Source of the DNA: Baffinella frigidus
Lineage: Eukaryota; Cryptophyceae; Cryptomonadales; Baffinellaceae
Reading direction: 5' to 3'
NCBI GenBank assembly: GCA_026770585.1
Contig: MU646438.1
Coordinates: 66,805-79,340 of the forward strand
Length of the DNA: 12,536 nucleotides
Below are positions 1 through 5,109 of the stretch, in pieces. The translations under genes and the position numbers were made by a program. How positions within the stretch are numbered: position 1 is the stretch's first letter; each line of letters begins with the position of its first letter. The notes under the pieces were generated by a model. The model worked only from the letters and a program-made list of their open reading frames with translations, made no database searches and had not been told where the DNA came from.

Positions 1-29
1 ATAGATAGATAGATAGATATAGATAGATG

Positions 30-95
<66 letters not shown>

Positions 96-151
96 AACAT
101 AAATACATACATACATACATACATACATACATACATACATACATACATACA

Positions 152-186
<35 letters not shown>

Positions 187-187
187 G

Positions 188-224
<37 letters not shown>

Positions 225-248
225 GAATAGACAGACAGACAGACAGAT
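1..248. repeat. Compound tetranucleotide microsatellite (GATA, ACAT, GATA, GACA)
   Basis: Four tetranucleotide runs follow one another: GATA to about 94, ACAT from about 101 to 184, GATA again to about 224, then GACA to 248. The array stops next to the candidate splice donor at 250-249 of the minus-strand exon 251-332, so in the gene model it lies inside an intron. It continues past the left edge of the window. Confidence 0.97.
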
Positions 249-250
249 AC

Positions 251-332
251 CTGGCAAAGCTGGCCTCGGGACCGAGCATGGAGCCCATCTCGATCAGCCG
301 CAGCGCCGTGCACAGCTCGTCCAATTGCTCGC
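251..332 (-). CDS. Candidate internal exon, helical segment of an unrecognised protein
   Basis: On the minus strand this 82-nt segment is preceded by CATTTTCAG and followed by GTATCT, a reasonable acceptor and donor. It reads open as two bases, 26 codons and two bases. The peptide contains EQLDELCTALRLIEMG followed by SMLGPEASFA, a spacing of leucines and charges typical of an amphipathic helix. The previous candidate exon (929-974) ends with one extra base, which joins the two leading bases here to give an arginine codon, so the phases agree. The acceptor lies inside a fourfold tandem duplication. I do not recognise the family. The gene would continue left of the window. Confidence 0.5.
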
Positions 333-460
333 CTGAAAATGGGGTAAAGAGTAAACCAACTGCTCACCTGAAAGTGGGGTAAGAGTAAACCAGTTGCTCG
401 CCTGAAGGTGGGGTAGCCTCACCCGAGTGCTCGCCCGAAAGAGGGGTAGGGTAAATCGAC
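326..460. repeat. 33-35-bp tandem repeat duplicating a candidate 3' splice site
   Basis: Four units begin with TGCTCGCCTGAAA or close variants at 326, 361, 395 and 428, with lengths 35, 34, 33 and 33. On the minus strand each unit carries an acceptor-like string resembling TTCAGGCGAGCA; the unit at 428 has lost it (TTCGGG). The leftmost copy is the acceptor of the exon 251-332. Beyond the array, CGGTTGTAAA occurs at 460 and again at 480. Confidence 0.9.
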
Positions 461-577
461 GGTTGTAAACTATGGCACACGGTTGTAAATCAGAACCAGA
501 AAAAGCTCGGGTTGGTTAATTTGAGTCAACTGGTGTTCGCAGAAGGAATTCCCGAGATCGGCATCTGCACCAATCCG

Positions 578-723
578 GGTGTGGCCTACACCCAATATGG
601 TGTGTACAACACCCGAGACGGGTGTGTCAAACAGAAACGGGTGTGTCTAACACCACACACGGTGTGGCCAAAACCCACGACGGCGTGCCCAACACCCGAG
701 ATGGTGTGCCCAACACCCCACAC
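578..723. repeat. 21-bp minisatellite, seven units
   Basis: Units start at 578, 599, 620, 639, 661, 682 and 703. Five are exactly 21 bp, the others 19 and 22. The consensus resembles GGTGTGCCCAACACCCGAGAT. Most units contain a small dyad, GGTGTG followed by AACACC. Because 21 is a multiple of three, the array stays open in frame and gives a seven-residue peptide repeat in both overlapping plus-strand ORFs here. I see no other sign that it is translated. The flanks 461-577 and 724-793 hold nothing I can assign. Confidence 0.9.
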
Positions 724-793
724 GGCAGCGCATCTAAATCCTCCTGGTACAAACGGATATCAGGGGAAGGCGCGATCACGCGACTGTTGTTCG

Positions 794-926
794 TTGAGGG
801 TTTCAGGTTTCGGGTTTCGGGTTTCAGGTGCAGGGTTACAGGTGTAGGGTGTAGGGTTGAGGGTTGAACGGTGAGGGTTCAGGGTTGAGGGTGTGGGGGT
901 TAGGATGCAGGGTTGAGCAGGGGGTT
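794..926. repeat. Degenerate telomere-like repeat tract
   Basis: Heptamer-like units GGTTTCA, GGTTTCG, GTGTAGG and GGTTGAG run with G on the plus strand. The tract sits directly 3' of the minus-strand exon 929-974 and would be the body of its downstream intron. Confidence 0.85.
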
Positions 927-928
927 AC

Positions 929-974
929 GGTCGAGGTCGGCCGTGCGCAACGCGTCTCGGAGTTTGCGCAACTC
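929..974 (-). CDS. Candidate internal micro-exon
   Basis: On the minus strand AAACGCAG precedes and GTAACC follows a 46-nt open segment of 15 codons plus one base. It encodes ELRKLRDALRTADLD, strongly helical and leucine/charge patterned. The incoming phase is 0, matching the end of exon 1459-1525. The outgoing single base matches the two leading bases of exon 251-332. It is flanked on both sides by telomere-like tracts; the C-rich strand (CCTAAA units) directly precedes the acceptor. Family unknown. Confidence 0.5.
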
Positions 975-985
975 CTGCGTTTGCA

Positions 986-1098
986 GTTTAGGATTTAGGT
1001 TTAAGGGTCGAGGGTTTAAGGTTTGGGATTCAGAGTTTATGGTGTGGAGTTTCGGTTTTAGGTTTTCGGGTTTAGGAATTCGGGCTTAGAGTTCAGGG
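986..1098. repeat. Degenerate telomere-like repeat tract
   Basis: Units such as TTTAGGA, GGTTTAAG, GGGTTTAG and GTTCAGGG, G-rich on plus. It abuts the partial exon copy at 1099-1125 and the acceptor of exon 929-974. Confidence 0.8.
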
Positions 1099-1125
1099 TT
1101 TTCCGAGCGCAAACTCGCTGGGGTC
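1099..1125 (-). pseudogene. Partial exon copy encoding DPSEFALGK
   Basis: Nine minus-strand codons read DPSEFALGK, matching the last nine codons of exon 1459-1525 (DPNEFALGK, 1459-1485). Six bases differ: five are synonymous third-position changes and one changes Asn to Ser. No GT donor follows and no AG acceptor directly precedes it, so it looks like a decayed exon copy or one spliced in a way I cannot see. It lies immediately next to the introner-like element at 1130-1218, whose expected acceptor is also lost. Confidence 0.55.
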
Positions 1126-1129
1126 CGAG

Positions 1130-1218
1130 GCAGTTGATTAACCCTCACTTTCCCGGTGCCCGTCACGCCCAGTCACGTCCCCACCCTGATACAAACCCGC
1201 CCGTTTTTACTCAACCGC
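1130..1218. mobile_element. Introner-like 89-bp inverted-repeat element, copy a (decayed)
   Basis: The ends are GCAGTTGA (1130-1137) and TCAACCGC (1211-1218), inverted repeats with one mismatch in eight. The interior carries AGTCACGTCCCCACCCTGAT then ACAAACCC, shared with the copies at 1731, 1878 and 2408. Read on the minus strand, the usual AG before TCAAC is AA here, so the acceptor seems lost. Confidence 0.6.
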
Positions 1219-1289
1219 GGGAGCAACTTCCCGATGTGTATCACTCAACTCAAGGATCAAGGGTGTACCTAGGACCTGTATCGAGAGTA

Positions 1290-1453
1290 CAAAAAAAGGG
1301 GGGGGGGGAAAGAAAAGAAGAAAAAAGAAGAAAAGAGGAAGAAGAAGAAGAAGAAAAAGAAGAAGAAAAAGAAGAAGAAAAAGAAGAAGAAAAAGAAGAA
1401 GAAGAAAAAGAAGAAGAAGAAGAAGAAGAAGAAGAAGAAGAAGAAGAAGAAGG
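1290..1453. repeat. Long homopurine tract, mainly GAA/AAG microsatellite
   Basis: An A run, a G run of about ten, then about 140 bases of GAA/AAG with GAAAAA interruptions that become a pure run towards 1452. On the minus strand it is a CTT polypyrimidine tract starting six bases after the candidate donor of exon 1459-1525. Homopurine mirror tracts of this kind can form triplex DNA; that is general knowledge, not shown here. Confidence 0.97.
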
Positions 1454-1458
1454 CGGAC

Positions 1459-1525
1459 CTTGCCGAGGGCGAATTCGTTGGGGTCGCGCTCCTCCTCGCC
1501 ATGCTCCTCATCTTCCGGTGCCCAC
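1459..1525 (-). CDS. Candidate exon, acidic segment ending DPNEFALGK
   Basis: On the minus strand CATCTTCAG precedes and GTCCGC follows a 67-nt open segment of one base plus 22 codons. The peptide starts WAPEDEEHGEEERDPNEF and ends ALGK: an acidic stretch followed by a more ordered motif. Outgoing phase 0 matches exon 929-974. The incoming phase needs two bases, supplied equally by exon 2341-2399 or the cassette exon 1965-2043. The frame is also open upstream of the acceptor (LLDVQHCTLGIF), so the exon could be longer. The last nine codons have a diverged copy at 1099-1125, with mostly synonymous changes. Confidence 0.5.
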
Positions 1526-1547
1526 CTGAAGATGCCCAAGGTGCAGT

Positions 1548-1561
1548 GTTGGACGTCCAAC
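1548..1561. repeat. 14-bp perfect palindrome GTTGGACGTCCAAC
   Basis: Perfectly self-complementary 14-mer just upstream (minus sense) of the exon 1459-1525 acceptor. It could be a protein-binding dyad or chance. Confidence 0.4.
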
Positions 1562-1620
1562 AAGCAGCTTCACGCATTCCACCGGAGCATCTGTCTACTA
1601 CAACTTCCCCTCATGCTTCA

Positions 1621-1662
1621 AACTTCAGGGTTCAGGCTTCGGGGTTCAGGGTTGAGGGTATA
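1621..1662. repeat. Short telomere-like tract
   Basis: Units TTCAGGG, TTCGGGG and TTGAGGG, G-rich on plus. 1562-1620 holds nothing I can assign. Confidence 0.7.
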
Positions 1663-1685
1663 GCGTTTATTAGGGTAAAGCGAAC

Positions 1686-1738
1686 CCTGCCCTGCATGCT
1701 GCGGTAGTCTCTTGGGGTGCGAATCCCAAAGCAGTAGA
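1686..1738 (-). CDS. Exon-like cassette copy 3 (FGIRTPRDYRSMQGR)
   Basis: On the minus strand this 53-nt segment follows TTTGGTTTAG and is followed by GTTCGC. In the conserved frame it encodes YCFGIRTPRDYRSMQGR, the third relative of the cassettes at 1965-2043 and 1834-1885. Its length and outgoing phase differ by one base from the other two, so it may be decayed. Confidence 0.3.
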
Positions 1739-1820
1739 CTAAACCAAAACCACCCCGGTACAAATTCCGCCCGGTCATGTCCACCTCCCGGTACAAACCC
1801 CGCGCGGATGAGTCAACCGC
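1731..1820. mobile_element. Introner-like 90-bp inverted-repeat element, copy b
   Basis: Ends GCAGTAGACT (1731-1740) and AGTCAACCGC (1811-1820), 8 of 10 paired. The interior contains CGGTACAAA twice around CCGGTCATGTCC. On the minus strand a candidate intron of 95 bp (1833 to 1739) starts GTACAG and ends TTTAG and covers nearly all of the element. The flanking cassettes encode related peptides. Confidence 0.6.
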
Positions 1821-1833
1821 GTTGGGACTGTAC

Positions 1834-1885
1834 CTGCCCTTGATGGAGCGGTAGTCTCCTGGGGTGCGCATCCCGAAGCGGTTGA
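1834..1885 (-). CDS. Exon-like cassette copy 2 (FGMRTPGDYRSIKG)
   Basis: A 52-nt minus-strand segment between TTTGGTTTAG and the good donor GTACAG. It takes in one base from the previous exon and leaves two, the same phases as the cassette at 1965-2043. The two could therefore replace each other but not follow each other in frame. The peptide is NRFGMRTPGDYRSIKG plus a split codon. Family unknown. Confidence 0.35.
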
Positions 1886-1968
1886 CTAAACCAAAACCAC
1901 CCTGGTACAAAGCCCGCGCGGTCACGTCCCCGCCCTGGTACAAAGGCCGCGCGGATGAGTGTACCTGC
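1878..1968. mobile_element. Introner-like 91-bp inverted-repeat element, copy c
   Basis: Left end GCGGTTGACT at 1878-1887; the right end near AGTGTACCTGC (1958-1968) is eroded. The interior has CCTGGTACAAA twice, separated by TCACGTCCCCG. On the minus strand a 79-bp candidate intron (1964 to 1886) begins GTACAC and ends GGTTTAG, again almost the whole element. Confidence 0.6.
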
Positions 1969-2043
1969 CCTTCATGCTGCGAAAGTCGCGCGGGGTACGC
2001 ATCCCAAAGCGGTAGTGCCACTCTGGATCCTCGTACATTGTCC
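1965..2043 (-). CDS. Candidate exon, cassette copy 1 (RFGMRTPRDFRSMKG)
   Basis: On the minus strand GGGCCAGCAG precedes and GTACAC follows a 79-nt open segment of two bases, 25 codons and two bases. The peptide begins TMYEDPEWHY and continues RFGMRTPRDFRSMKG. It is the most protein-like of three cassettes that share FG[MI]RTP.D[YF]RS[MI].G. An ATG in the frame (2038-2036) could also be a translation start. The outgoing phase fits exon 1459-1525. No upstream candidate exon supplies the incoming phase, so it may be a first exon or one of a set of alternatives. I do not recognise the family. Confidence 0.45.
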
Positions 2044-2060
2044 CTGCTGGCCCCAGCCTG

Positions 2061-2182
2061 CTTCCGGGTTTCGGGTTTGGGGTTTGGGGTTTGGGGTTTG
2101 GGGGTTTGAGTTAAGGGTTTGGGGTTTGGGGTGTGGGGTTTGGGGTTGAGGGTTTGGGGTTGAGGGTTTAGGGTTCAGGCCC
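2061..2182. repeat. Telomere-like tract rich in TTTGGGG
   Basis: Units TTTCGGG, then many TTTGGGG, then TTGAGGG and TTTAGGG; G-rich on plus. It lies just upstream (minus sense) of the cassette exon 1965-2043. Confidence 0.9.
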
Positions 2183-2213
2183 CGGCCTGCCGAAAGTTGA
2201 CAAATTTTATCAG

Positions 2214-2315
2214 CTTTAGGTTTCAGGGCTCAGGGTCCACGGTTCAGGGTTCAGGGTTCAGGGTTCAGGGTTCAGGGTTCAGGGTTTTGGGATCAGAGTT
2301 GAGGGTTGAGGGTTT
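2214..2315. repeat. Telomere-like tract rich in TTCAGGG
   Basis: A nearly pure run of TTCAGGG units from about 2240 to 2286, flanked by TTTAGGT, GCTCAGG and TTGAGGG. A homogeneous variant run suggests local amplification of one mutated heptamer. Confidence 0.9.
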
Positions 2316-2340
2316 ATGAGAAGAAGGGCGAGGGCGAGAC

Positions 2341-2399
2341 CCGGCAGGCGTGTCGATTTTGGTGCCTTTGAAAGTGTCTCTGAACCCCCATTCCTCCAC
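2341..2399 (-). CDS. Candidate exon, copy 2 of VE[EA]WGFRDT duplication
   Basis: On the minus strand CCTCTGCAG precedes an open frame VEEWGFRDTFKGTKIDTPAG. With a weak donor GTCTCG after 2341 the exon is 59 nt and leaves two bases, the phase exon 1459-1525 needs. If the donor is not used, the frame stays open to a TGA at 2265 inside the TTCAGGG tract. The first 23 bases and the acceptor are duplicated 154 bp away at 2553. Function unknown. Confidence 0.37.
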
Positions 2400-2407
2400 C
2401 TGCAGAG

Positions 2408-2496
2408 GCACTTGACTCATCACAAACGTTCCCGGTTCAAACCCCGTCCGGTCACGTCCCCGCCCTGGTACAAACCCAGCGGGATCAGTCTACCGC
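2408..2496. mobile_element. Introner-like 89-bp inverted-repeat element, copy d, nearly coincident with a 94-bp intron
   Basis: Ends GCACTTGACT (2408-2417) and AGTCTACCGC (2487-2496), 7 of 10 paired. The interior carries GGTCACGTCCCCGCCCTGGT followed by ACAAACCC, the family core. On the minus strand a candidate intron from 2493 (GTAGAC) to 2400 (CTGCAG), 94 bp, covers the element almost end to end and separates the two VE[EA]WGFRDT exons. Confidence 0.6.
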
Positions 2497-2614
2497 AGCT
2501 GCCCTTGATGCTGCGGTGTGCTCGCGGGTGTCTCTGAACCCCCACGCCTCCACCTGCAGAGGCAGTTGACTGATCCGGGCAGGTTTTGTACCGGGACGCG
2601 GACGTGACCGGACG
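2445..2614. repeat. Large inverted repeat, arms of 58-59 bp
   Basis: The arm 2445-2502 is matched in reverse complement by 2556-2614 with scattered mismatches. The right arm is part of a fifth, rearranged member of the introner-like family (end GCAGTTGACT at 2562-2571, family core on the opposite strand). The pair could form a stem with a 53-base loop. Confidence 0.75.
2494..2553 (-). CDS. Candidate exon, copy 1 of VE[EA]WGFRDT duplication
   Basis: A 60-nt minus-strand segment between CCTCTGCAG and GTAGAC, exactly 20 codons, phase 0 at both ends: VEAWGFRDT then REHTAASRAAA. Incoming phase fits exon 3113-3194 and outgoing phase fits exon 2341-2399, so it could be a tandem exon copy that preserves frame. 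Its second half resembles the YRSIKG cassettes in a different frame, so it may instead be a frameshifted relic. Confidence 0.35.
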
Positions 2615-2696
2615 TGATATGTGACCTATCACGGGGTGGCGGGGCAGGGGAACGCAATCGAGAAATGGTTTCGGGGGCCTGCGAAGCGCTCCCCCA

Positions 2697-2891
2697 CACG
2701 AGGCTATCCATGCGAACAGATTCGTAAGTTAATTATTGGATTATTGCCCAGGAAACAAGCCAAAAGTCAGCATTTGATCACGTTTCCGTACGGATGTTCA
2801 CGTTTCCGTACGGACATCCGTACGGAAACGTGATCATTTCCCCACAAATTCTAAAATGTTCTTTTATTCTGTTCGCATGGATAGCCTCGTG
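2697..2891. mobile_element. MITE-like element with perfect 24-bp terminal inverted repeats
   Basis: The ends 2697-2720 and 2868-2891 are perfect reverse complements over 24 bp (left end begins CACGAGGCTATCC). Total length is 195 bp with no coding capacity. The centre holds a second perfect inverted repeat (2775-2836). I see no clear target-site duplication. Non-autonomous DNA transposons have this structure; the superfamily is not identifiable from what I can see. Confidence 0.75.
2775..2836. repeat. Perfect 23-bp hairpin nested in the MITE-like element
   Basis: Arms 2775-2797 and 2814-2836 pair perfectly over 23 bp. The 16-bp spacer repeats part of the arm (TCACGTTTCCGTACGG). The octamer palindrome CCGTACGG occurs three times. 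Confidence 0.95.
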
Positions 2892-2934
2892 CGGCCAGCC
2901 CCGCCTCCAGCCTCCAGCAGCCAGCGGTACGTAC

Positions 2935-2963
2935 CAGGACACTGCAGCTTCGTCAACTGCGAC
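2935..2963 (-). CDS. Weak candidate micro-exon
   Basis: A 29-nt minus-strand segment between GCGAAAGCGCAG and a strong donor GTACGT, reading VAVDEAAVS plus two bases. The acceptor string resembles those at 6682 and 7118. Its outgoing phase does not fit the next candidate exon, so it may not belong to the same transcript. Confidence 0.2.
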
Positions 2964-3031
2964 CTGCGCTTTCGCGTCGATCGTGTCTCGCCTTTTTTTA
3001 CTCGCCCACTTGGATCCAACTTGACTTTTGA

Positions 3032-3072
3032 CAAGTTGACTTTGCTTCCTTGATCAAGTTGACTTTGCTTCC
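3032..3072. repeat. Tandem duplication of CAAGTTGACTTTGCTTCC
   Basis: Two identical 18-bp copies at 3032-3049 and 3055-3072, 23 bp apart. A related AAGTTGAC.AAGCA pair lies at 3904-3935. Confidence 0.9.
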
Positions 3073-3112
3073 CGAATTACAAAACGGGGGTGAAATGGTT
3101 TCGGGGCAGCAC

Positions 3113-3194
3113 CTCGGGCAACTTGATTTTGATTGAGTTTGCTTGCGCTTCGAAGTCCACGCCCATTTCCATTTCCATCTCAATCTCAGCATCC
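3113..3194 (-). CDS. Candidate exon, acidic/methionine repeat followed by mixed segment
   Basis: On the minus strand ACTTGGCAG precedes and GTGCTG follows an 82-nt open segment of one base plus 27 codons. The peptide reads DAEIEMEMEMGVDFEAQA then NSIKIKLPE. It takes one base, matching the two left by exon 3987-4037 (giving glycine), and leaves phase 0, matching exon 2494-2553 or 2341-2399. The donor is only moderately good. Family not recognised. Confidence 0.4.
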
Positions 3195-3816
3195 CTGCCA
3201 AGTACGTTTTATACGCGTTTTATACAGAATTCGGTGTACAAAACTTAAGAGGGGGTGGTGTATTCATCCATTTTAAAAGCTTCTCTTCTGTGAATTTTGT
3301 ACCAGGTCAACTTTTTAAAAAGGCGGTGCAACCAAAGAAAGTAGGAAGGGCTGACCCTAAAGAGAAAAATAGGCAGAGCAAGACCATTCGAGGATCAGAT
3401 CAAGTTCCTAGCCACAGGATCCCCAGTACTGATTCGCCGGAAATCGGGGCGCCCTGCTACATAGTGGGCTTCTCAGGAGATTTGGCCAGAATTCTGGTCG
3501 GAATTCCGGCCATTCATCAGCAATCGATACGATCTGCGCCAGGAACATAGATGGACACTGTCTGTGAAACCCACTGGGTGGTACAATTCGAGCGCACTCT
3601 GGACGCATTAAGTTCATGGACCGACGTCATAAGTTCAATAAAAGGCTCTCCCTTTTGTGTGGTGCAAATCCGCCAGGCCCAGCCAAACGTGTGGCCGCCA
3701 GGCCCAGCCAAACTTCGAGGTCAAGCCCCACGTCGAGGCTCGCACAAAGGAACATTCCGAATTTTCCGAGGCTCCGGTCAATTTCCAAGCTACAGGATTT
3801 CTGGCACTGATGCCAA
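3195..3816. other. Low-repeat region without a clear gene
   Basis: Plus-strand ORFs run through here (135 and 132 codons) but show no conserved-looking motif. The strand GAGGATCAGATCAAGTTCCT near 3390 has an imperfect direct repeat near 3767. CCGCCAGGCCCAGCCAAAC is duplicated at 3670-3688 and 3695-3713, 25 bp apart. In the gene model it would be an intron of the minus-strand gene or spacer. Confidence 0.4.
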
Positions 3817-3854
3817 CCCTGAACCCTAAACCTCCAACTCTAAACACTAAACCC
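3817..3854. repeat. Telomere-like tract in reverse orientation
   Basis: CCCTGAACCCTAAACC and related units: the only clear tract in the window that is C-rich on the plus strand. Confidence 0.8.
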
Positions 3855-3903
3855 ACAACGCTGGCCCTGAAGAGAATAATCGCAGGGCGGGAATGGCAAA
3901 CCA

Positions 3904-3935
3904 AGTTGACTAAGCACATTAAGTTGACAAAGCAT
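3904..3935. repeat. Direct repeat of AAGTTGAC.AAGCA
   Basis: Two near-copies about 18 bp apart, related to the pair at 3032-3072. AAGTTGAC also occurs near 2197 and 5257. Confidence 0.6.
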
Positions 3936-3986
3936 GCAAAAAGTGAGAAGCGTATGTCAACTTATCGACTTTGGGGGGGTACGTAC

Positions 3987-4037
3987 CCTTCTTCCAGGAC
4001 ATCCTCGGAATTGTTCCGATTCAACTCCCCGACCGAC
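3987..4037 (-). CDS. Candidate micro-exon (SVGELNRNNSEDVLEE)
   Basis: A 51-nt minus-strand segment preceded by GAAATCCCAG and followed by the strong donor GTACGT. It has one leading base, 16 codons SVGELNRNNSEDVLEE and two trailing bases. The acceptor directly follows C-rich telomere-like DNA, as for exons 929-974 and 12435-12492. The trailing bases join exon 3113-3194 in frame. Another frame is also open over this length. Confidence 0.42.
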
Positions 4038-4044
4038 CTGGGAT

Positions 4045-4131
4045 TTCGAGTTTAGGGGTTTAGGGTTTGTCTTTAGGGGTTTAGGTTTTGGGTTTACGAC
4101 TTCGGGCTTCGGGTTCAGAATTCAGGGTTGA
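4045..4131. repeat. Telomere-like tract
   Basis: Units TTTAGGGG, TTTGTC, TTTAGGT, CTTCGGG and TTCAGGG, G-rich on plus. The adjoining unique stretch 4132-4256 shows an open minus-strand frame (HSDEACTIISHTN) but no convincing exon boundaries. Confidence 0.85.
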
Positions 4132-4256
4132 GATTGAATGGCTCAAAAAAATCGGATGCAATCGAAAGATGGGGGCACATTGGGTTGCATCGGTTCGTGT
4201 GTGAAATGATGGTACAAGCCTCGTCAGAGTGCTGAGCATCAGTCCGGCTCCAGATA

Positions 4257-4446
4257 GAGGTTTAGGGGTTTGCATTGCGGGTTTAGGGGCTAGGGTTTCG
4301 GGTTTAGGGTATAGGGTTCTGTTTTCAGGGTTTGGGCTTTAGGGTTTGGGCTTTAGGGTTTCGAGTTTCGGGTTTCGGGTTTAGGGTTTCGGGTTCAGGG
4401 TTTCGGGTTTCGGGTTTCGGGTTTCGGGTCTCTGGTTCAGGGTGTT

Positions 4447-4481
<35 letters not shown>

Positions 4482-4568
4482 TGGTCTCTGCTTCAGAGTT
4501 TCGGGTTTCGGGTTTCGGGTTTCGGGTTTCGGGTTTCGGGTTCAGGGTTTCGGGGTTCGGGGTTCGGT
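4257..4568. repeat. Telomere-like tract dominated by TTTCGGG
   Basis: Begins with TTTAGGG-type units and becomes runs of TTTCGGG and TTTCCGG. The long plus-strand frame here (repeats of GFRVS) is a by-product of the heptamer. Confidence 0.95.
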
Positions 4569-4579
4569 TGAGACCCCAC

Positions 4580-4704
4580 GGAGGCCACGGAGGACAGTCG
4601 CCTGCGAGATGCGCCCTTTGAGGCGTTCATCCTGTCTCTGGATCCGGCGTTGGAGCCCTTGGTCCTTTCGCGAGGCTGGACGGCTAGAAGCGCGGTTTTC
4701 GCAT
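4580..4704. other. Candidate coding segment, strand ambiguous
   Basis: Minus strand: after GGCCAACAG, two bases plus 41 codons run to a possible donor GTGGGG, with AKTALLAVQPRERTKG near the start and KGASRRRLSSVAS at the end, a basic Ser/Arg-rich, possibly disordered segment. Plus strand: 70 codons are open from 4572 to a TGA at 4784, including RLRDAPFEAFILSLDPALEP. Only one can be real. The minus reading agrees with the neighbouring exons in strand but its phase does not join exon 3987-4037 directly. Confidence 0.28.
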
Positions 4705-4814
4705 CTGTTGGCCACAGGGAAACGAGTTTGAAAGAATGTCAAAGGAGCCAGCGGGTGTGCGGGAGAAGTTTTGAAGAGATGTGATTTGTACCAAACTTCT
4801 CATACCCCCATAGA

Positions 4815-4854
4815 AACACCCTAGGTCCCTAGGGATTTGCTGCCGTAGGGTGTT
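4815..4854. repeat. Hairpin with 9-bp arms
   Basis: AACACCCTA (4815-4823) pairs with TAGGGTGTT (4846-4854), 22-base loop. The arm includes a telomere-like half unit. Confidence 0.6.
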
Positions 4855-4885
4855 ATGGAATGGGAAATAGCCTGATAAGCTGATC

Positions 4886-4984
4886 GGGTGGCTGGAAATA
4901 AGCTGCCACGGGTGGCTGGAAAACGAAACCATACGGGAAAGAGTGTCGGTGCTACCCCGCTGAAAGAGTGTCGGTGCTACCCCG
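4886..4984. repeat. Two adjacent tandem duplications with 24-25-bp period
   Basis: GGGTGGCTGGAAA occurs at 4886-4898 and 4910-4922. A 23-bp string starting GAAAGAGTGTCGG occurs at 4937-4959 and 4962-4984. 4985-5109 holds nothing I can assign. Confidence 0.9.
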
Positions 4985-5109
4985 TCCTGTGGGTGACCCT
5001 GGGATTAGGGCCTTTATTTGTGAATCCTGCCCCCATTGGGGATGGACCGATGGGAGGGTTCAAAAAGCGATAGCGTGGTTGGAACGAAAGGGTGGAGATA
5101 GATAGATCA

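Larger units (their letters stand above)
2374..2575. repeat. 48-bp direct repeat at 154-bp offset, spanning a candidate 3' splice site
   Basis: Copies at 2374-2421 and 2528-2575 differ at only four positions. On the minus strand each copy contains the end of an intron (TGCCTCTGCAG) and the first codons of an exon (VEEWGFRDT or VEAWGFRDT). Confidence 0.9.

Noticed and set aside
1134-1577. ORFs rich in Glu/Lys (plus) or Phe/Leu (minus) across the GAA tract
   Set aside because: Open only because the GAA/CTT microsatellite has no stops. The real signal is the short minus-strand exon 1459-1525.
1632-2021. Single 129-codon minus-strand protein with internal repeats
   Set aside because: The frame runs through the introner-like elements; GT/AG borders at the element edges and cassette conservation make a spliced reading more likely, though a continuous repeat ORF is not excluded.
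2428-2460. tRNA-like B box (GGTTCAAACCC)
   Set aside because: No matching A box, acceptor stem or cloverleaf could be found; it is part of the introner-like family core.
3143-3550. Plus-strand 135-codon ORF
   Set aside because: It lies antisense to the candidate exon 3113-3194, begins with HAHFHFHLNL that mirrors its codons, and has no convincing motifs afterwards.
4332-4571. Plus-strand ORF of GFRVS repeats
   Set aside because: It is the translation of the TTTCGGG heptamer array; any heptamer without stops stays open in this way.
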